Origin: Magnolia sinica
Taxonomy: Eukaryota; Streptophyta; Magnoliopsida; Magnoliales; Magnoliaceae
Length of the DNA: 64,000 nt
Direction: 5' to 3'
Assembly: GCF_029962835.1 (NCBI RefSeq)
Contig: NC_080588.1
Location: 44,561,001-44,625,000, forward strand
The notes under the pieces were generated by a model. That model did not search any database and was not told the DNA's origin. It worked only from the letters and a program-made list of their open reading frames with translations. Position numbers and translations under genes: made by a program. Shown in pieces: positions 23,616 through 33,456 of the stretch (within the stretch, counting starts at the first letter, position 1; each line of letters opens with the position of its first letter).

Positions 23616-24449
23616 ATGTCAAATTTTGATAGCCTTTCATCACTAGGCCTCCACCCTTTGATGGCTCCAACTATGCTTATTGGAAAGCCGTAATGAGGAT
23701 CTTCCTCAAATCAATGGATGAAAATGTATAGCAAGCCACAGACTGAATGGAATCCTCCTATCATGGAAGTTACTGGGGTTGACGGTTCAAAATCTATGAA
23801 AACCACACCATATTACCAATGGACCACCCTTCAGAAAAGTGAGAGTAGTGCAAATGCTAAAGCACTAAATGCAATTACTTGCGCACTATCACCGGATGAG
23901 TTCAAAAGAATCATTTCTTGTGATACTGCAAAGCAAGCTTGGGATACATTAGAAATGACACACGAGGGTACTACAATTGTCAAAAAATCTAAAGTCCAAC
24001 TCCTCACAACCAGATTTGAAGAAATTCATATGGAGGAAAATGAAATGTTTATGGACTTTTACACTAGATTAAATGACATTGTAAACTCAATGTGGGGTCT
24101 TGGCGATAAGATCCCAGAAAGTAAAGTGTGTGCAAAAATATTACGCTCACTTCCTGAATGGTTCAATTCTAAAGTAACCGCGATCCAGGAACTTCGTGAT
24201 ACGGATAATATGAGGGTAGAAGAACTAGTTGGTTCACTACAAACCTACGAGTTAAACTTTAAAGCTCCTAAAGGTAAATCTATCGCACTAAAATCTTCTA
24301 AATGTAATTCAGAAGAAAATTCTGATTCAGAAGATGATATGGCTCTTTTAGCTAAAAATTTTATAAGATTTTCAAAAGCAAGAAAAGGGTTGATTTTCAA
24401 AAATCAAATGACAAAAAGAAGTTTAGACCCAAATCTCGAAAATCCTTGA
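23616..24449 (+). pseudogene. Copia gag (broken)
   Basis: The ATG at 23616 opens a short frame. A frameshift near 23640 leads into the conserved start (PPPFDGSNYAYWKAVM), which ends at an in-frame TAG (23729-23731) where a tryptophan is usual. A second shift leads into the open stretch 23718-24449, which holds the copia UBN2-type gag domain (FKRIISCDTAKQAWDTLE; MDFYTRLNDIVNSMWGLG). The zinc knuckle follows in another frame at 24446. The product would have been the capsid protein of the particle. Confidence 0.8.
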
Positions 24450-27109
24450 AAGATAGTCAATGTTACAACTGTCTAGAATATGGGCACTTAGCAAATAGAT
24501 GTCCTAAAAGGGACAAACCCAAGAAGAAGGGTATGTTGGCTACATGGGATGAATCATCTGATTCTGAAGGTTCTTCTGAATCAGAAGATTCTGAAACTGA
24601 GTCGGGCAATGAGGTTAAAGCTCTTATGACTCTAGCCAAATTCACATTTTCAGATAATGACTCTACAAGTGAAGAAAATCTGAATAGTGAATGTGAAAAT
24701 GAAGATGATCTTCAAGATGCTTACAATGCCCTATATAAGGAAAGTTGTAAAATTGCTGTCAAACTTAAACTTCAAAAAGAAAAGTTTTCCAAACTCAAAA
24801 ATTGTTTTGATTCACTTGTCTTAGAAAAATCACAAATTTCAGATAATTTTGAAAAATCAAAATGTGATTTGGAATTCAAAAACTCACTAATTGTTGATTT
24901 AAAATCTGAAATTGAGAATCTTAAAACAGAAGTATCTTCTCTTCTAAGTTTAAAGGACACATGGAAATATGCCCAAGGTGATCCAAAGTTAGAGAAACTT
25001 TTATCCGGATCTAGAAAATGTGACGATCGATCTGGGTTGGGCTATGATAAAAATTTATCTCCTAAACACATGTATACTCCTATGTTTGTTAAAGGAGAGT
25101 CCTCAAACTCAAAAGGGAAAAATACTTATCAAGATTTTTCTAAAAATTCAAAAACTTTTCAAAAACCTAGAAACAGCCATGTCAACTTTAATCAGAATCG
25201 AAATCCACTAGCTGAAAAGATAGTTGATTTACTCAAGGAGCTATTAAAATCTAACTCTATAGGTCATTCCTACAAGTATACACAAAAGAAGACCAACTAT
25301 GTTCCTAAACCCAAAACAGTTATGAAATGGGTTCCTAAAGTCACCTGCTTGGTTGCTCACACTGCTTTCAAAGCAACAAGTCATTCAAAGTGGTACCTAG
25401 ATAGTGGATGCTCCAGGCATATGACAGGTGACAAAGCTTTATTCACCGATCTGAAAGAGATGACTGATGGTTCAGTCACATTTGGTGATGGTAGCAACTG
25501 CAAGATAATAGGCCAAGGTACGGTTCAACTTTTTAATCTTCCGGTGTTTAAAAATGTTTTATACGTTGAAGGCCTAAAGCACAACTTGCTTAGTATATCA
25601 CAAATATGTGATAATAACCATAATGTTCGGTTTTCTAATCAAAGCTGTGAGATATTAAATAATAAGGGTTCTGTAATATTAATTGGACGTAGAACGTCTA
25701 AAAATTGCTATATTATTAGTGAATCCAGCTCATCTAATCAAACATGTTACATGATCCATACAGACGAGACTGACTTATGGCACAAACGTCTTGGACATGT
25801 ACATTATCGAAATTTATATCGATTGAGCAAACGAGAACTTGTAAGAGGTTTACCCAAACTTCAGAAATTAGATAAAATATGTGGTGAGTGCAAGATAGGC
25901 AAACAAACAAAGAACTCACACAAAAAGGTGAATTCAAATACCACATCAAGACCACTCAAACTTCTCCATATGGACCTGATAGGACCTACCAGAATGGAAA
26001 GTCGTGGTGGTAAAAAGTACATCTTGGTAATAGTCGATGACTTTACCAGATTCACTTGGGTAGTCTTCTTAAGGGATAAATCTGAAACCCTTGAAGAAGT
26101 AAGAAAAGTTCTCAAAAGGATTCAAATTGAAAAATCTTCTCAAATCAGTAAAATTCGTAGTGATCATGGATCTGAATTTGAGAATAGCAATTTTGAGAAG
26201 TTCTGTACCGGCCAAGGAATATTACATGAATTCTCTGCTCCCAAAACTCCACAACAAAATGGAATTGTAGAAAGGAAGAATAGGGTGCTTCAAGAAATGG
26301 CTAATGTTATGTTGAATAGCATGAAGCTCTCTAAAAATCTTTGGGCTGAAGCAGTCAACACAGCTTGCTATATTATTAACCGAGTCTACACTAGAAAAGA
26401 TAATAATAAAACGGCTTACGAATTGTGGTTTAATAAAAAGCCTACTGTTAAATACTTTCGAGTTTTTGGCAGCAAGTGCTATATTTTACGTGATCGTGAA
26501 AATTTGGGAAAGTTCGATACGAAGAGTGATGAAGGTATTTTTCTAGGATACTCTTTAAACAGTCGAGCTTATAGGGTCCTGAACAAAAGGACTGGTGTGA
26601 TTCAAGAATCCATCAATGTTGTCATTGATGATCATTTAAACACACCAACTTCTAATTCAGATAATGATGAAATACTAATCATTGATAAACCTGATACTTC
26701 ATCGAATCAAACTGATTCTGAGTTGAGGACTGTTAAAGATCATCCAACTACACAAATTCTTGGAAACCCTCTCACCGGTGTTCGCACCCGTAGACAACTT
26801 GAGGATATATGTAATTATGTATGTTTTACATCCCAAATTGAACCATCAAACGTAAAAGAAGCTCTTGCTGATGAGAACTGGATTGTTGCGATGCAAGATG
26901 AACTCAACCAATTCATAAGAAATGATGTTTGGTATCTCGTACCAAGACCTAAAGATAAACACATCATTGGAACAAAATGGATTTTCAAAAATAAGTCTGA
27001 TGAATGTGGAAATATAATTAGAAACAAGGCTAGACTGGTGGTACAAGGTTATACTCAAATTGAAGGGATTGATTTCGATGAAACCTTTGCACCGGTAGGC
27101 ACGTCTTGA
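24446..27109 (+). CDS. Copia Gag-Pol open stretch: zinc knuckle, protease, integrase, start of RT
   Basis: 887 codons without a stop. Order: CCHC knuckle ([14 protein letters not shown], residues about 6-19); an acidic, coiled linker (about 30-170); aspartic protease with [13 protein letters not shown] (about 316-328); GAG-pre-integrase with HKRLGH and [11 protein letters not shown]; integrase core with the DDE residues in [15 protein letters not shown] and NGIVERKNR; and the N-terminal RT segment beginning [13 protein letters not shown]. The frame is lost at 27109, just after the conserved FAPV of reverse transcriptase. It starts inside gag, so it could only be expressed as part of a longer polyprotein, and upstream breaks prevent that. 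Assignment to the SIRE lineage rests on the knuckle context and long linker. Confidence 0.88.
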   Translation: MKDSQCYNCLEYGHLANRCPKRDKPKKKGMLATWDESSDSEGSSESEDSETESGNEVKALMTLAKFTFSDNDSTSEENLNSECENEDDLQDAYNALYKESCKIAVKLKLQKEKFSKLKNCFDSLVLEKSQISDNFEKSKCDLEFKNSLIVDLKSEIENLKTEVSSLLSLKDTWKYAQGDPKLEKLLSGSRKCDDRSGLGYDKNLSPKHMYTPMFVKGESSNSKGKNTYQDFSKNSKTFQKPRNSHVNFNQNRNPLAEKIVDLLKELLKSNSIGHSYKYTQKKTNYVPKPKTVMKWVPKVTCLVAHTAFKATSHSKWYLDSGCSRHMTGDKALFTDLKEMTDGSVTFGDGSNCKIIGQGTVQLFNLPVFKNVLYVEGLKHNLLSISQICDNNHNVRFSNQSCEILNNKGSVILIGRRTSKNCYIISESSSSNQTCYMIHTDETDLWHKRLGHVHYRNLYRLSKRELVRGLPKLQKLDKICGECKIGKQTKNSHKKVNSNTTSRPLKLLHMDLIGPTRMESRGGKKYILVIVDDFTRFTWVVFLRDKSETLEEVRKVLKRIQIEKSSQISKIRSDHGSEFENSNFEKFCTGQGILHEFSAPKTPQQNGIVERKNRVLQEMANVMLNSMKLSKNLWAEAVNTACYIINRVYTRKDNNKTAYELWFNKKPTVKYFRVFGSKCYILRDRENLGKFDTKSDEGIFLGYSLNSRAYRVLNKRTGVIQESINVVIDDHLNTPTSNSDNDEILIIDKPDTSSNQTDSELRTVKDHPTTQILGNPLTGVRTRRQLEDICNYVCFTSQIEPSNVKEALADENWIVAMQDELNQFIRNDVWYLVPRPKDKHIIGTKWIFKNKSDECGNIIRNKARLVVQGYTQIEGIDFDETFAPVGTS

Positions 27110-28337
27110 ATCTATCAGACTATTTATATCCATTGCATGTTTTAAAAAGATAAAGATCTATCAGATGGATGTGAAAAGTGCTTTTCTAAATGGCGATTTA
27201 CATGAAGAAGTCTATGTTGAACAACCAATGGGATTTGAAGATCCCAAAAATACTAATCATGTATATCGGCTTAAAAAGGCACTTTATGGATTAAAACAAG
27301 CACCTAGGGCATGGTATGAGAAACTAACAAAATTTCTTTTAACTCATAATTTTCAAATGGGATCTGTTGATAAACTCCGTTTGTTAAAAAACATAATGAT
27401 CATATCTTAATGGTACGATTTATGTTGATGATATCATTTATGGATCAACTTGTACTAACTTGACTACGGAGTTGCAGATTTGATGAAATCACAGTTTGAA
27501 ATGAGCATGGTTGGGGAATTGACTTATTTCCTTGGATTGCAAGTAAAGCAACAACCTAAAGGAATATTCATTTCTCAATCTAAGTATGCCTTGAATTTAA
27601 TCAAGAGATTTGGATTTGAGAATGGCAAGAATTTCGATACTCCTATGAGTACTACCCTGAAACTATCAAAAGACTCTAATGGTAAAAATGTTGATTCAAA
27701 ACTTTATCGGAGTATGATTGGTAGTTTGTTATATTTAACTGCTAGTAGACCTGATATTTCTCTAAGTGTTGGTATTTGCGCAAGATATCAATCGATCCAA
27801 AAGAATCTCACTTGATTCTTTGTCAAGCGAATTATTAGATATGTCGCAAATAGTAAATCTAGGTCTCTGGTATCCTCATGAAACCAATGTCCAATTAGTT
27901 GGGTACTGCTGACTGGCTGGTAATCTAGATGATAGAAAATCAACCAGTGGTGGTTGTTTTTTATTGGAAATTGTCTAGTTTCCTGGTTTAATAAGAAATA
28001 AAATTCTATATCACTTTCAACAGCTGAAGTATATCGCAGCTGGTAATGCATGTACACACTTGTTTGGATGCAACGAATGCTAAGTGATTATGGAATTAAA
28101 CAGGATTCTATGTTATTACATTGTGAGATAAATATTTCAAAAAATCCTATTCAGCATTCTCGTACTAAGCACATTGACATTAGATTTCATTATATAAGGG
28201 AATTAGTAGAAGAAAAAGTTATATCTCTAGAATATATTCCTACTGAAGATCAACGTGCTGATATTTTCACAAAACGTCTTGATAAAAGCAGGTTCAAAAA
28301 GATGAAATTTGATCTTGGCATGTGCATTTTAAATTGA
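27110..28337 (+). pseudogene. Copia reverse transcriptase / RNase H (frameshifted)
   Basis: The RT resumes in shifted frames. [20 protein letters not shown] and [16 protein letters not shown] lie within 27165-27410. The catalytic YVDDIIYGS lies at about 27421-27447. The fingers/palm continuation with ELTYFLGLQV and YRSMIGSLLYLTASRPDI lies within 27480-27815. RNase H is broken around 27820-28050 and ends in 28050-28337 with SRTKHIDIRFHYIRE and EDQRADIFTK. At least three frame changes prevent a functional enzyme. The last stop (28337) precedes the extra ORF by about 460 bp. Confidence 0.85.
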
Positions 28338-28429
28338 TAATTTATGCCTTCTTGTATAATATTGTATATATTTGCTAGATTGTATTTCAATTTTTGTAAA
28401 AATTGCAAGCAAATTGAATTTTTGGGGTT

Positions 28430-28503
28430 TATACGACCAGTCGTGAGTATACACGACCAGTCGTACTACGACCGGTCGTAGATACCCACGACCAGTCGTG
28501 GAG
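28430..28503 (+). promoter_or_regulatory. Internal CGAC-N2-GTCG palindrome cluster before the extra ORF
   Basis: Four palindromes lie within 75 bp, including CTACGACCGGTCGTAG (28466-28481, perfect) and CCACGACCAGTCGTGG (28486-28501). They belong to the same class as those upstream of the LTR TATA box, with a further compensated arm variant (CCA/TGG). They lie between the end of RNase H and the extra ORF start at 28795, where a promoter for a separate mRNA could be. No clear TATA box follows, so that role is inference. Confidence 0.65.
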
Positions 28504-28794
28504 CACGGGTTTCACTTGAAATTGGGGATTTTTTCACTTTCTTCCTCATTTCTTCTTTCTTCTCCTTGGAGCCGAACTTCGACTCGTCGAACCCATCCTT
28601 CAAGTTCTTCAAGGTTAGTGTTCCAATTCCGTTTTTCTTGCATATTTGTGTCAAGATTGCTTCCTTTTCTCTCTTGAAGCTTTCTATCTTGAAAATCATT
28701 GAGATTTGGGGTTTGGGTTGTGAAAAATCTGTTTTGAGCAAACCCTCTTCTCAATCCTTTGCAACTTCTTTTTTCCTTTAATTCCTTGTTGCAA

Positions 28795-29934
28795 ATGGCT
28801 TCTAGAGGAAGAAAAACTACTTCACGTGGTCCTTCTTCTTCCTCCAGATCAACTCCTATCTCTAAACGTCATCTTCTTGTTCCCAATGATGATCCATCAT
28901 TTGTTAGGGACATTAGATCTCGTAAGGTTATCGTTGAACATCCTGTTGATGTCAATCACATTGCTCCATTTGACATCCTTCCTATGCTTGAAGTTGTAGG
29001 TTGGACTAACTTATTGCATTGGGGTGGGCCTGCATACCGGTCCATTGCCCAATCCATGTTTTCATGTATTAGTGCATTTTCACAGGATAATTTAACTTTT
29101 CAAATTTCTACTAGAGAAGGGCCATTTGACGTTGATCGTCATTTAATTTCAGCCCTTATGGAAATTCCTGTGAATGATGAGGGTATTCCAATTCATAATT
29201 TAACTGATAAACCCTCAATGGCTGAAAAACGTATGTTAACTAAAGACTTGTGCAATATGGATGTTCAATGGACTCAAAAAGGGAATGCGCTCCCCGCAAG
29301 GTATTTGTTACCCAAATACAGAATTCTCCACAGAATCTTTGTGTCTAATTTGTATCCTCGTTCGGGTAATAAATCTGACCTGACTTCATTTATGGTTCGT
29401 GTTATCCATGCTATCTCAAATGGTACTCAAATTTGTTTGCCTTCCTTAATCTGTCATTTCATTCTTCAGTTTCGACTCCATCCTGGTCATAGTGACATTC
29501 CATTTGCATACTTTATGACTGTATTGGCTACTCATATGTTAGTCGATATGCCTGTTGATGAAGCACCAATCCATCATCTGATCTTCAACAATACAAATAT
29601 TAATAAGATGAAGTTGGATCTGCTTCCTGAACAAGGTGGTGGTGGTGTTGGTGGTCCTGAAGAAGCTGGTGTTGATATTAATATGGATGACATTTTTGAG
29701 GAACTGGATTCTGACTCAGCTAATGATCCAGATTTTGTACCATCTAATGTTGATGCACGTCTGAGTGCATTAGAAGGTAGAGTTGAGGATATAAATGTTA
29801 AGTTGGAAAACATGTCTGTTGCTCATGATTTGCAATTCAAGTATATGCGCAAATATCTTAGGCGCTTGAACAAAGGCATGCACCAACTTGATCCTTCTAT
29901 TCCTGCTCCATCTTCAAGTTCTAGTTCTGACTAG
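28795..29934 (+). CDS. Extra ORF of SIRE-type element (env-position accessory protein)
   Basis: An intact frame of 379 residues from the ATG at 28795 (MASRGRKTTSRGP). Layout: Ser/Arg/Lys-rich N-terminus (1-40); a globular region (about 45-265) with the motif NLYPRSGNKSDLTSFMVRVI; a Gly-rich then acidic linker (about 275-315, EELDSDSANDPDF); a predicted coiled coil (about 318-355, RLSALEGRVEDINVKLENM); and a Ser-rich end. No signal peptide, convincing membrane segment or glycoprotein feature is visible, so it does not look like an envelope protein. It resembles the domain catalogued as 'putative plant transposon protein' and the ORF at 47646-51978 of the chromovirus. Function unknown. It is the only full-length intact ORF of the element. 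Confidence 0.75.
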   Translation: MASRGRKTTSRGPSSSSRSTPISKRHLLVPNDDPSFVRDIRSRKVIVEHPVDVNHIAPFDILPMLEVVGWTNLLHWGGPAYRSIAQSMFSCISAFSQDNLTFQISTREGPFDVDRHLISALMEIPVNDEGIPIHNLTDKPSMAEKRMLTKDLCNMDVQWTQKGNALPARYLLPKYRILHRIFVSNLYPRSGNKSDLTSFMVRVIHAISNGTQICLPSLICHFILQFRLHPGHSDIPFAYFMTVLATHMLVDMPVDEAPIHHLIFNNTNINKMKLDLLPEQGGGGVGGPEEAGVDINMDDIFEELDSDSANDPDFVPSNVDARLSALEGRVEDINVKLENMSVAHDLQFKYMRKYLRRLNKGMHQLDPSIPAPSSSSSSD

Positions 29935-30124
29935 TCTCTATGAGACTTTTTGTATGTAATAACTTTCTTACTTAGCACTTGGCTGATTTTGATTTGGATT
30001 CTATTTATGTTCTTGATGTAATGCTGGATATATGTGATGTTATCTTGTGTTCCTCTTATTCTCTTACTTCCTCATGTTTCTCTCATGACTTCCTTTCTTT
30101 AGTTCTCCTTTGTCATATTGTGAC

Positions 30125-30137
30125 AAAAAGGGGGAGA
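30125..30137 (+). other. Second (internal) polypurine tract
   Basis: AAAAAGGGGGAGAA lies about 240 bp upstream of the LTR and is preceded by TTGTCATATTGTGAC. It is longer and purer than the tract abutting the LTR (30364-30373), and its context (GACAAAAAGGGGGAGA) is what SIRE-type elements normally carry at the LTR edge. Confidence 0.55.
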
Positions 30138-30363
30138 ATGGTTTGTTGTTAATGTGATTGTGAGAGGAGTAGCATTGGTTATGTTACTCGGGGGGAGCGG
30201 GGAGAATATATGTTTGATCTTGAATATATGTTTGATCTTGTTGAATGATAATGGTTGAATGTTGAAACTGGTTGAATGTTGAATATTGAATATTGATTTG
30301 CAGGTATTAACCAGTTGTTTTACTTTTGTTTATCATGGTTATGTGTTTTGTCACTAATTTGAC

Positions 30364-30373
30364 AAAGGGAGAG
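30364..30373 (+). other. Polypurine tract next to 3' LTR
   Basis: AAAGGGAGAG, followed by AT and the LTR start TGTAAGTGCT at 30376. It is the expected primer for plus-strand DNA synthesis. Confidence 0.7.
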
Positions 30374-30375
30374 AT

Positions 30376-32368
30376 TGTAAGTGCTATAGTTTCTATCCCT
30401 CTTTGTTGTCAAATTTGTAGTGCCAAAATCACTATTATACTCTGTTATATATAACTTGCATAAGTGAAGCTCTCTCAAGGATCAACATACATAAACAAGC
30501 AAAGCTCTCAAGTACAAGACTCAAAATCTTGATTGAAAAAGCTGAACTCAAGACTCAAGTTGAAAGTCAAGCTGAACTCAAGACTCAAGTTGAAAGTCAA
30601 GCTGAACTCAAGACTCAAGCTGAAACTCAAGCCACTTTCAAGATTGAGCTACTTCAAGGTTTAATCTACATCAAGACTTCAAGGCTCATTCTTCATGGTC
30701 TCTTGTTTCAATGTCCATACTTCATGATTGAGGTTTATTTGACCATAGGTTGACCTTAGAAGTAGGTCATTTCGGATACATAAGCCGAATGTTATTTTAC
30801 ATGTGATTGGTCTGTTCTTCGACTAGTCCTAGGGCTTCTTCGACTAGTCCTAGACTTGCTTCGACCAGTCTAAGAAAATCCTCGACCAGTCGTAAGTTTG
30901 TTACAAATTTCGGATAAAATCTGTTAGCCTTCGACTAGTCCTGGAATCTGTTCGACCAGTCGTAGGAACAGTGTTTCTGCATCTTCGACCAGTCGTAGAA
31001 TCTACGACTCGAAGTCCAGCGAAGATATTCAGGACCTACGACCAGTCGTAGGTGACCTACGACCAGTCGTAGAACGGTCAAAGCAAATCCCGCCGGATTT
31101 TTCAAATATCTGTTAGAGCTTCGACTAGTCGAAGAGCACTCTAGACCAGTCAAAGACCCGATCTTCTCACCTATAAATAGTGCACGAATCTCAGAAGAAA
31201 TCATCGATTTAATTAAAGTATTCAAGCCAATCTTCGTCGAACTTCTGAGAGATAATTCTGTGCTCCATCTAAGCTAAGTGTGCTTATTTAATATCTTCTT
31301 TCCTTAGCTTTATTTTAATTGATTTTGTTTCTTATATTCCAATCTGATTTGATAAAGAGGAATTATTATTCCCTTTCTTTGGAATCAAAATCAATTAAGG
31401 CAAGCCCTATTTGGTTTAATTTAAAATCTATTAGAACTAGAACCATTGTAATCAAGTACTGGACATTGAACTTGGACATTCAATCATCTACTTTGATTTG
31501 GTTCTACCGGGCTGCTACAACGAAGAAGATATTCAGGTATTTTACATATTGTAAATTCCTTTCTATTATTTTGGTTTCTTTCAAGATTTGCCAGAAAAAT
31601 CTTGTTATATTGGTTATCTGAGGAAAGCCAGGAAAACTCAGAAGTGGGGTTTTTTTTTTAATTGTGTAAGCCCACATACAAAGACACAATTGTAAGGGTT
31701 TTGGGTGAACCTGGGAAAACCTATCTTTAGTGAACTCTAATATCCCCTGTGTGAGGATATTAGGAGTGGAGTAGCTTTTTGTGTGGCTGTTGGATAACAG
31801 TTGGTGAACACACAGGCGAACCACTATAATCCCTTGTGTTGTGGTTGATTATTTTATTCTTCTATTTTTTTTATTCCTTTTGTGGGATGTATGTATGGTG
31901 GTGAATGTTGTAATTATTTCAAGCTTTGTGAGAATGTTGTAATAGCTTAGAATTCACTTTCTGTTATTCCTTTATAAGCTTGATTTTCAATTTCATTTGA
32001 AAGTTGTTCCAGCAAGGTTGCCCTGCCATTTTTATGGTGTATGGCTGTCCCTAGAACAATACATTTTTAATTACAAGTTATTTCAATTCAGTTTGTATTT
32101 CTTTTTATATTCCTCTTCGATTTGAGACTTGATACAAAGACCTTTCTAGAAATAAGGTTGTCCTACCATAAACTCTGTTTTTGGTGTAAGGTTGTCCTTA
32201 GAACAACGTTTGTATCAACCTCTCAAGATCTGAATTTTGAGGTTGTTTTACTTTCCTGCATTGTTATTTAATTTGGTTATCATTTTCTTTATTATTCCGC
32301 TGTTATAAGTTTTTATTTGGCATTGTCCTATTCACCCCCCCTCTAGGACATATAGCTTGGCCTTTTCA
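30376..32368 (+). repeat. 3' LTR of the SIRE-type element
   Basis: 1993 bp with the same ends and content as the 5' LTR: tandem 30-bp units near 30541-30630, palindromes near 30815-31160, TATA at 31171-31180. Visible differences from the 5' LTR are mostly single transitions and T-run length changes near 31655 and 31868. Confidence 0.92.
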
Positions 32369-33456
32369 AAAACTTTAATCCCTTCTTCAAATAAGATTGG
32401 AATATAGAATACAAAATCAAATGCAAAAAGCTAATTAAAGAGAATATAAAATGAGCACTAAATAGCTTAAGAATATCACTAACTTATCTCTCAGAGTGGT
32501 GTCTTGATTTTGCTTGAATTCGATGAAAATCTTTAAAAATCATGCTCTATTTATAAGTGCAGAAACTGCTCACTCGACTGGCCCAGAGGTCAACTCGACT
32601 GGTCGAAGGACCAACAAACTTTTAAAAATTCGGGCGCGATAAGATAAGTCGTTCCACGACTGGTCGAATGGCCTGCATGACCGGTCGAGTAGCCTCCACG
32701 ACTAGTCGAGACATGCCCACGACTGGTTGTGTGGGACCCAATTTGGTTGCTAGAATTTGAGTCGAGCCTGCTCGACTGGTCGAGCACTGTTCACTCAACT
32801 GGTTGAGGCAAGAACAAAAAATCTCAAAAAAAAGTAACAAACCTTGGACTGGTCGAGGAATTTCTAAGACTGGTCGAGCCAGTACTAGGACTAGTCGAAC
32901 ATAGGCTAAGACTAGTCGAGAAAATAGTCTATACACTTATGTAGTGACCCAATTAAAGTATGCAATCAATGTAACCTATCCTATGGTCAATCTAGGGTCA
33001 TTCATACCTTATAAGTGATATTTGAACATTGAAAACTTCTTTTTCTTCAGTTGATGTTGATCATGGAATACACAAAGCTTGATAACTTGACGTACTTTGA
33101 ATCTTGAACTTGAAGTACTTTCGAAGCTTGAATTTGAAACATTTTGAAGCTTGAGCTTGAGTTGCATTTCACCTTGAGCTTTGAGTTCCAAAGTAAAGTA
33201 CTTTGTCTTGACATAGATGAAACTTTGAAACCTTGAACTATTGAAGCTTAAAAGAATGAACTATTAGTTGGTGTTGTACTTGAACTTGTATATCTCTTGA
33301 TCTTACATTTGAAGTTCTTGAGGTAAAGACCTTTGTTCTTGTACATGAGTTGCATGATCTTAAATATGTAGATGAGCTACACAAGACACAGATTCTAAGA
33401 GGTTTTGGCACTACAAAATTTGATAATCATAGGAGCTAGAAAACATAGCACTTACA
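32369..33456 (-). repeat. Solo copia LTR, part 2 (minus strand)
   Basis: This is the continuation of 20702-21557. Its plus-strand end AAACATAGCACTTACA is the reverse complement of a TGTAAGTGCT-type LTR start. TSD GAAGT follows at 33457-33461. Total solo LTR length is about 1.94 kb. It contains a minus-strand TATA box near 32547-32556 and its own palindrome cluster. Confidence 0.85.
32570..32930 (-). promoter_or_regulatory. CTCGAC-N2-GTCGAG palindrome cluster in solo copia LTR
   Basis: About ten sites. The clearest is GCTCGACTGGTCGAGC (32770-32785), with seven-base arms. In minus orientation the cluster lies just upstream of the TATA box near 32550. The arm base differs from the younger element (CTC/GAG instead of CTA/TAG or CTT/AAG). 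Spacing between sites is irregular. Confidence 0.7.

Larger units (their letters stand above)
29935..30375 (+). other. 3' non-coding segment of SIRE-type element
   Basis: Between the extra ORF stop and the 3' LTR there is no further ORF. The segment holds short direct repeats around 30210-30300 (TATGTTTGATCTTG twice; TTGAATGTTGAA repeats) and two purine-rich tracts. Confidence 0.6.
21558..32368 (+). mobile_element. Complete SIRE/Maximus-type Ty1-copia retrotransposon (10.8 kb)
   Basis: Two nearly identical LTRs (21558-23546 and 30376-32368) with TGTAAGTGCT...CCTTTTCA ends are flanked by AAAAC at 21553-21557 and 32369-32373. Order: LTR, Met-tRNA primer-binding site, gag with CCHC knuckle, protease, integrase, reverse transcriptase, RNase H, an extra ORF, purine tract, LTR. 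Integrase before reverse transcriptase defines copia. The long zinc-knuckle/acidic linker, the long LTRs and a 3' extra ORF fit the SIRE (Maximus) lineage. Frameshifts in gag and reverse transcriptase make it non-autonomous now. It lies inside a solo LTR of a related family. Confidence 0.92.

Noticed and set aside
28795..29934. Envelope glycoprotein, as often named for the ORF in this position
   Set aside because: No signal peptide, no transmembrane segment, no cysteine-rich ectodomain. The acidic linker and coiled coil point to a different kind of protein.
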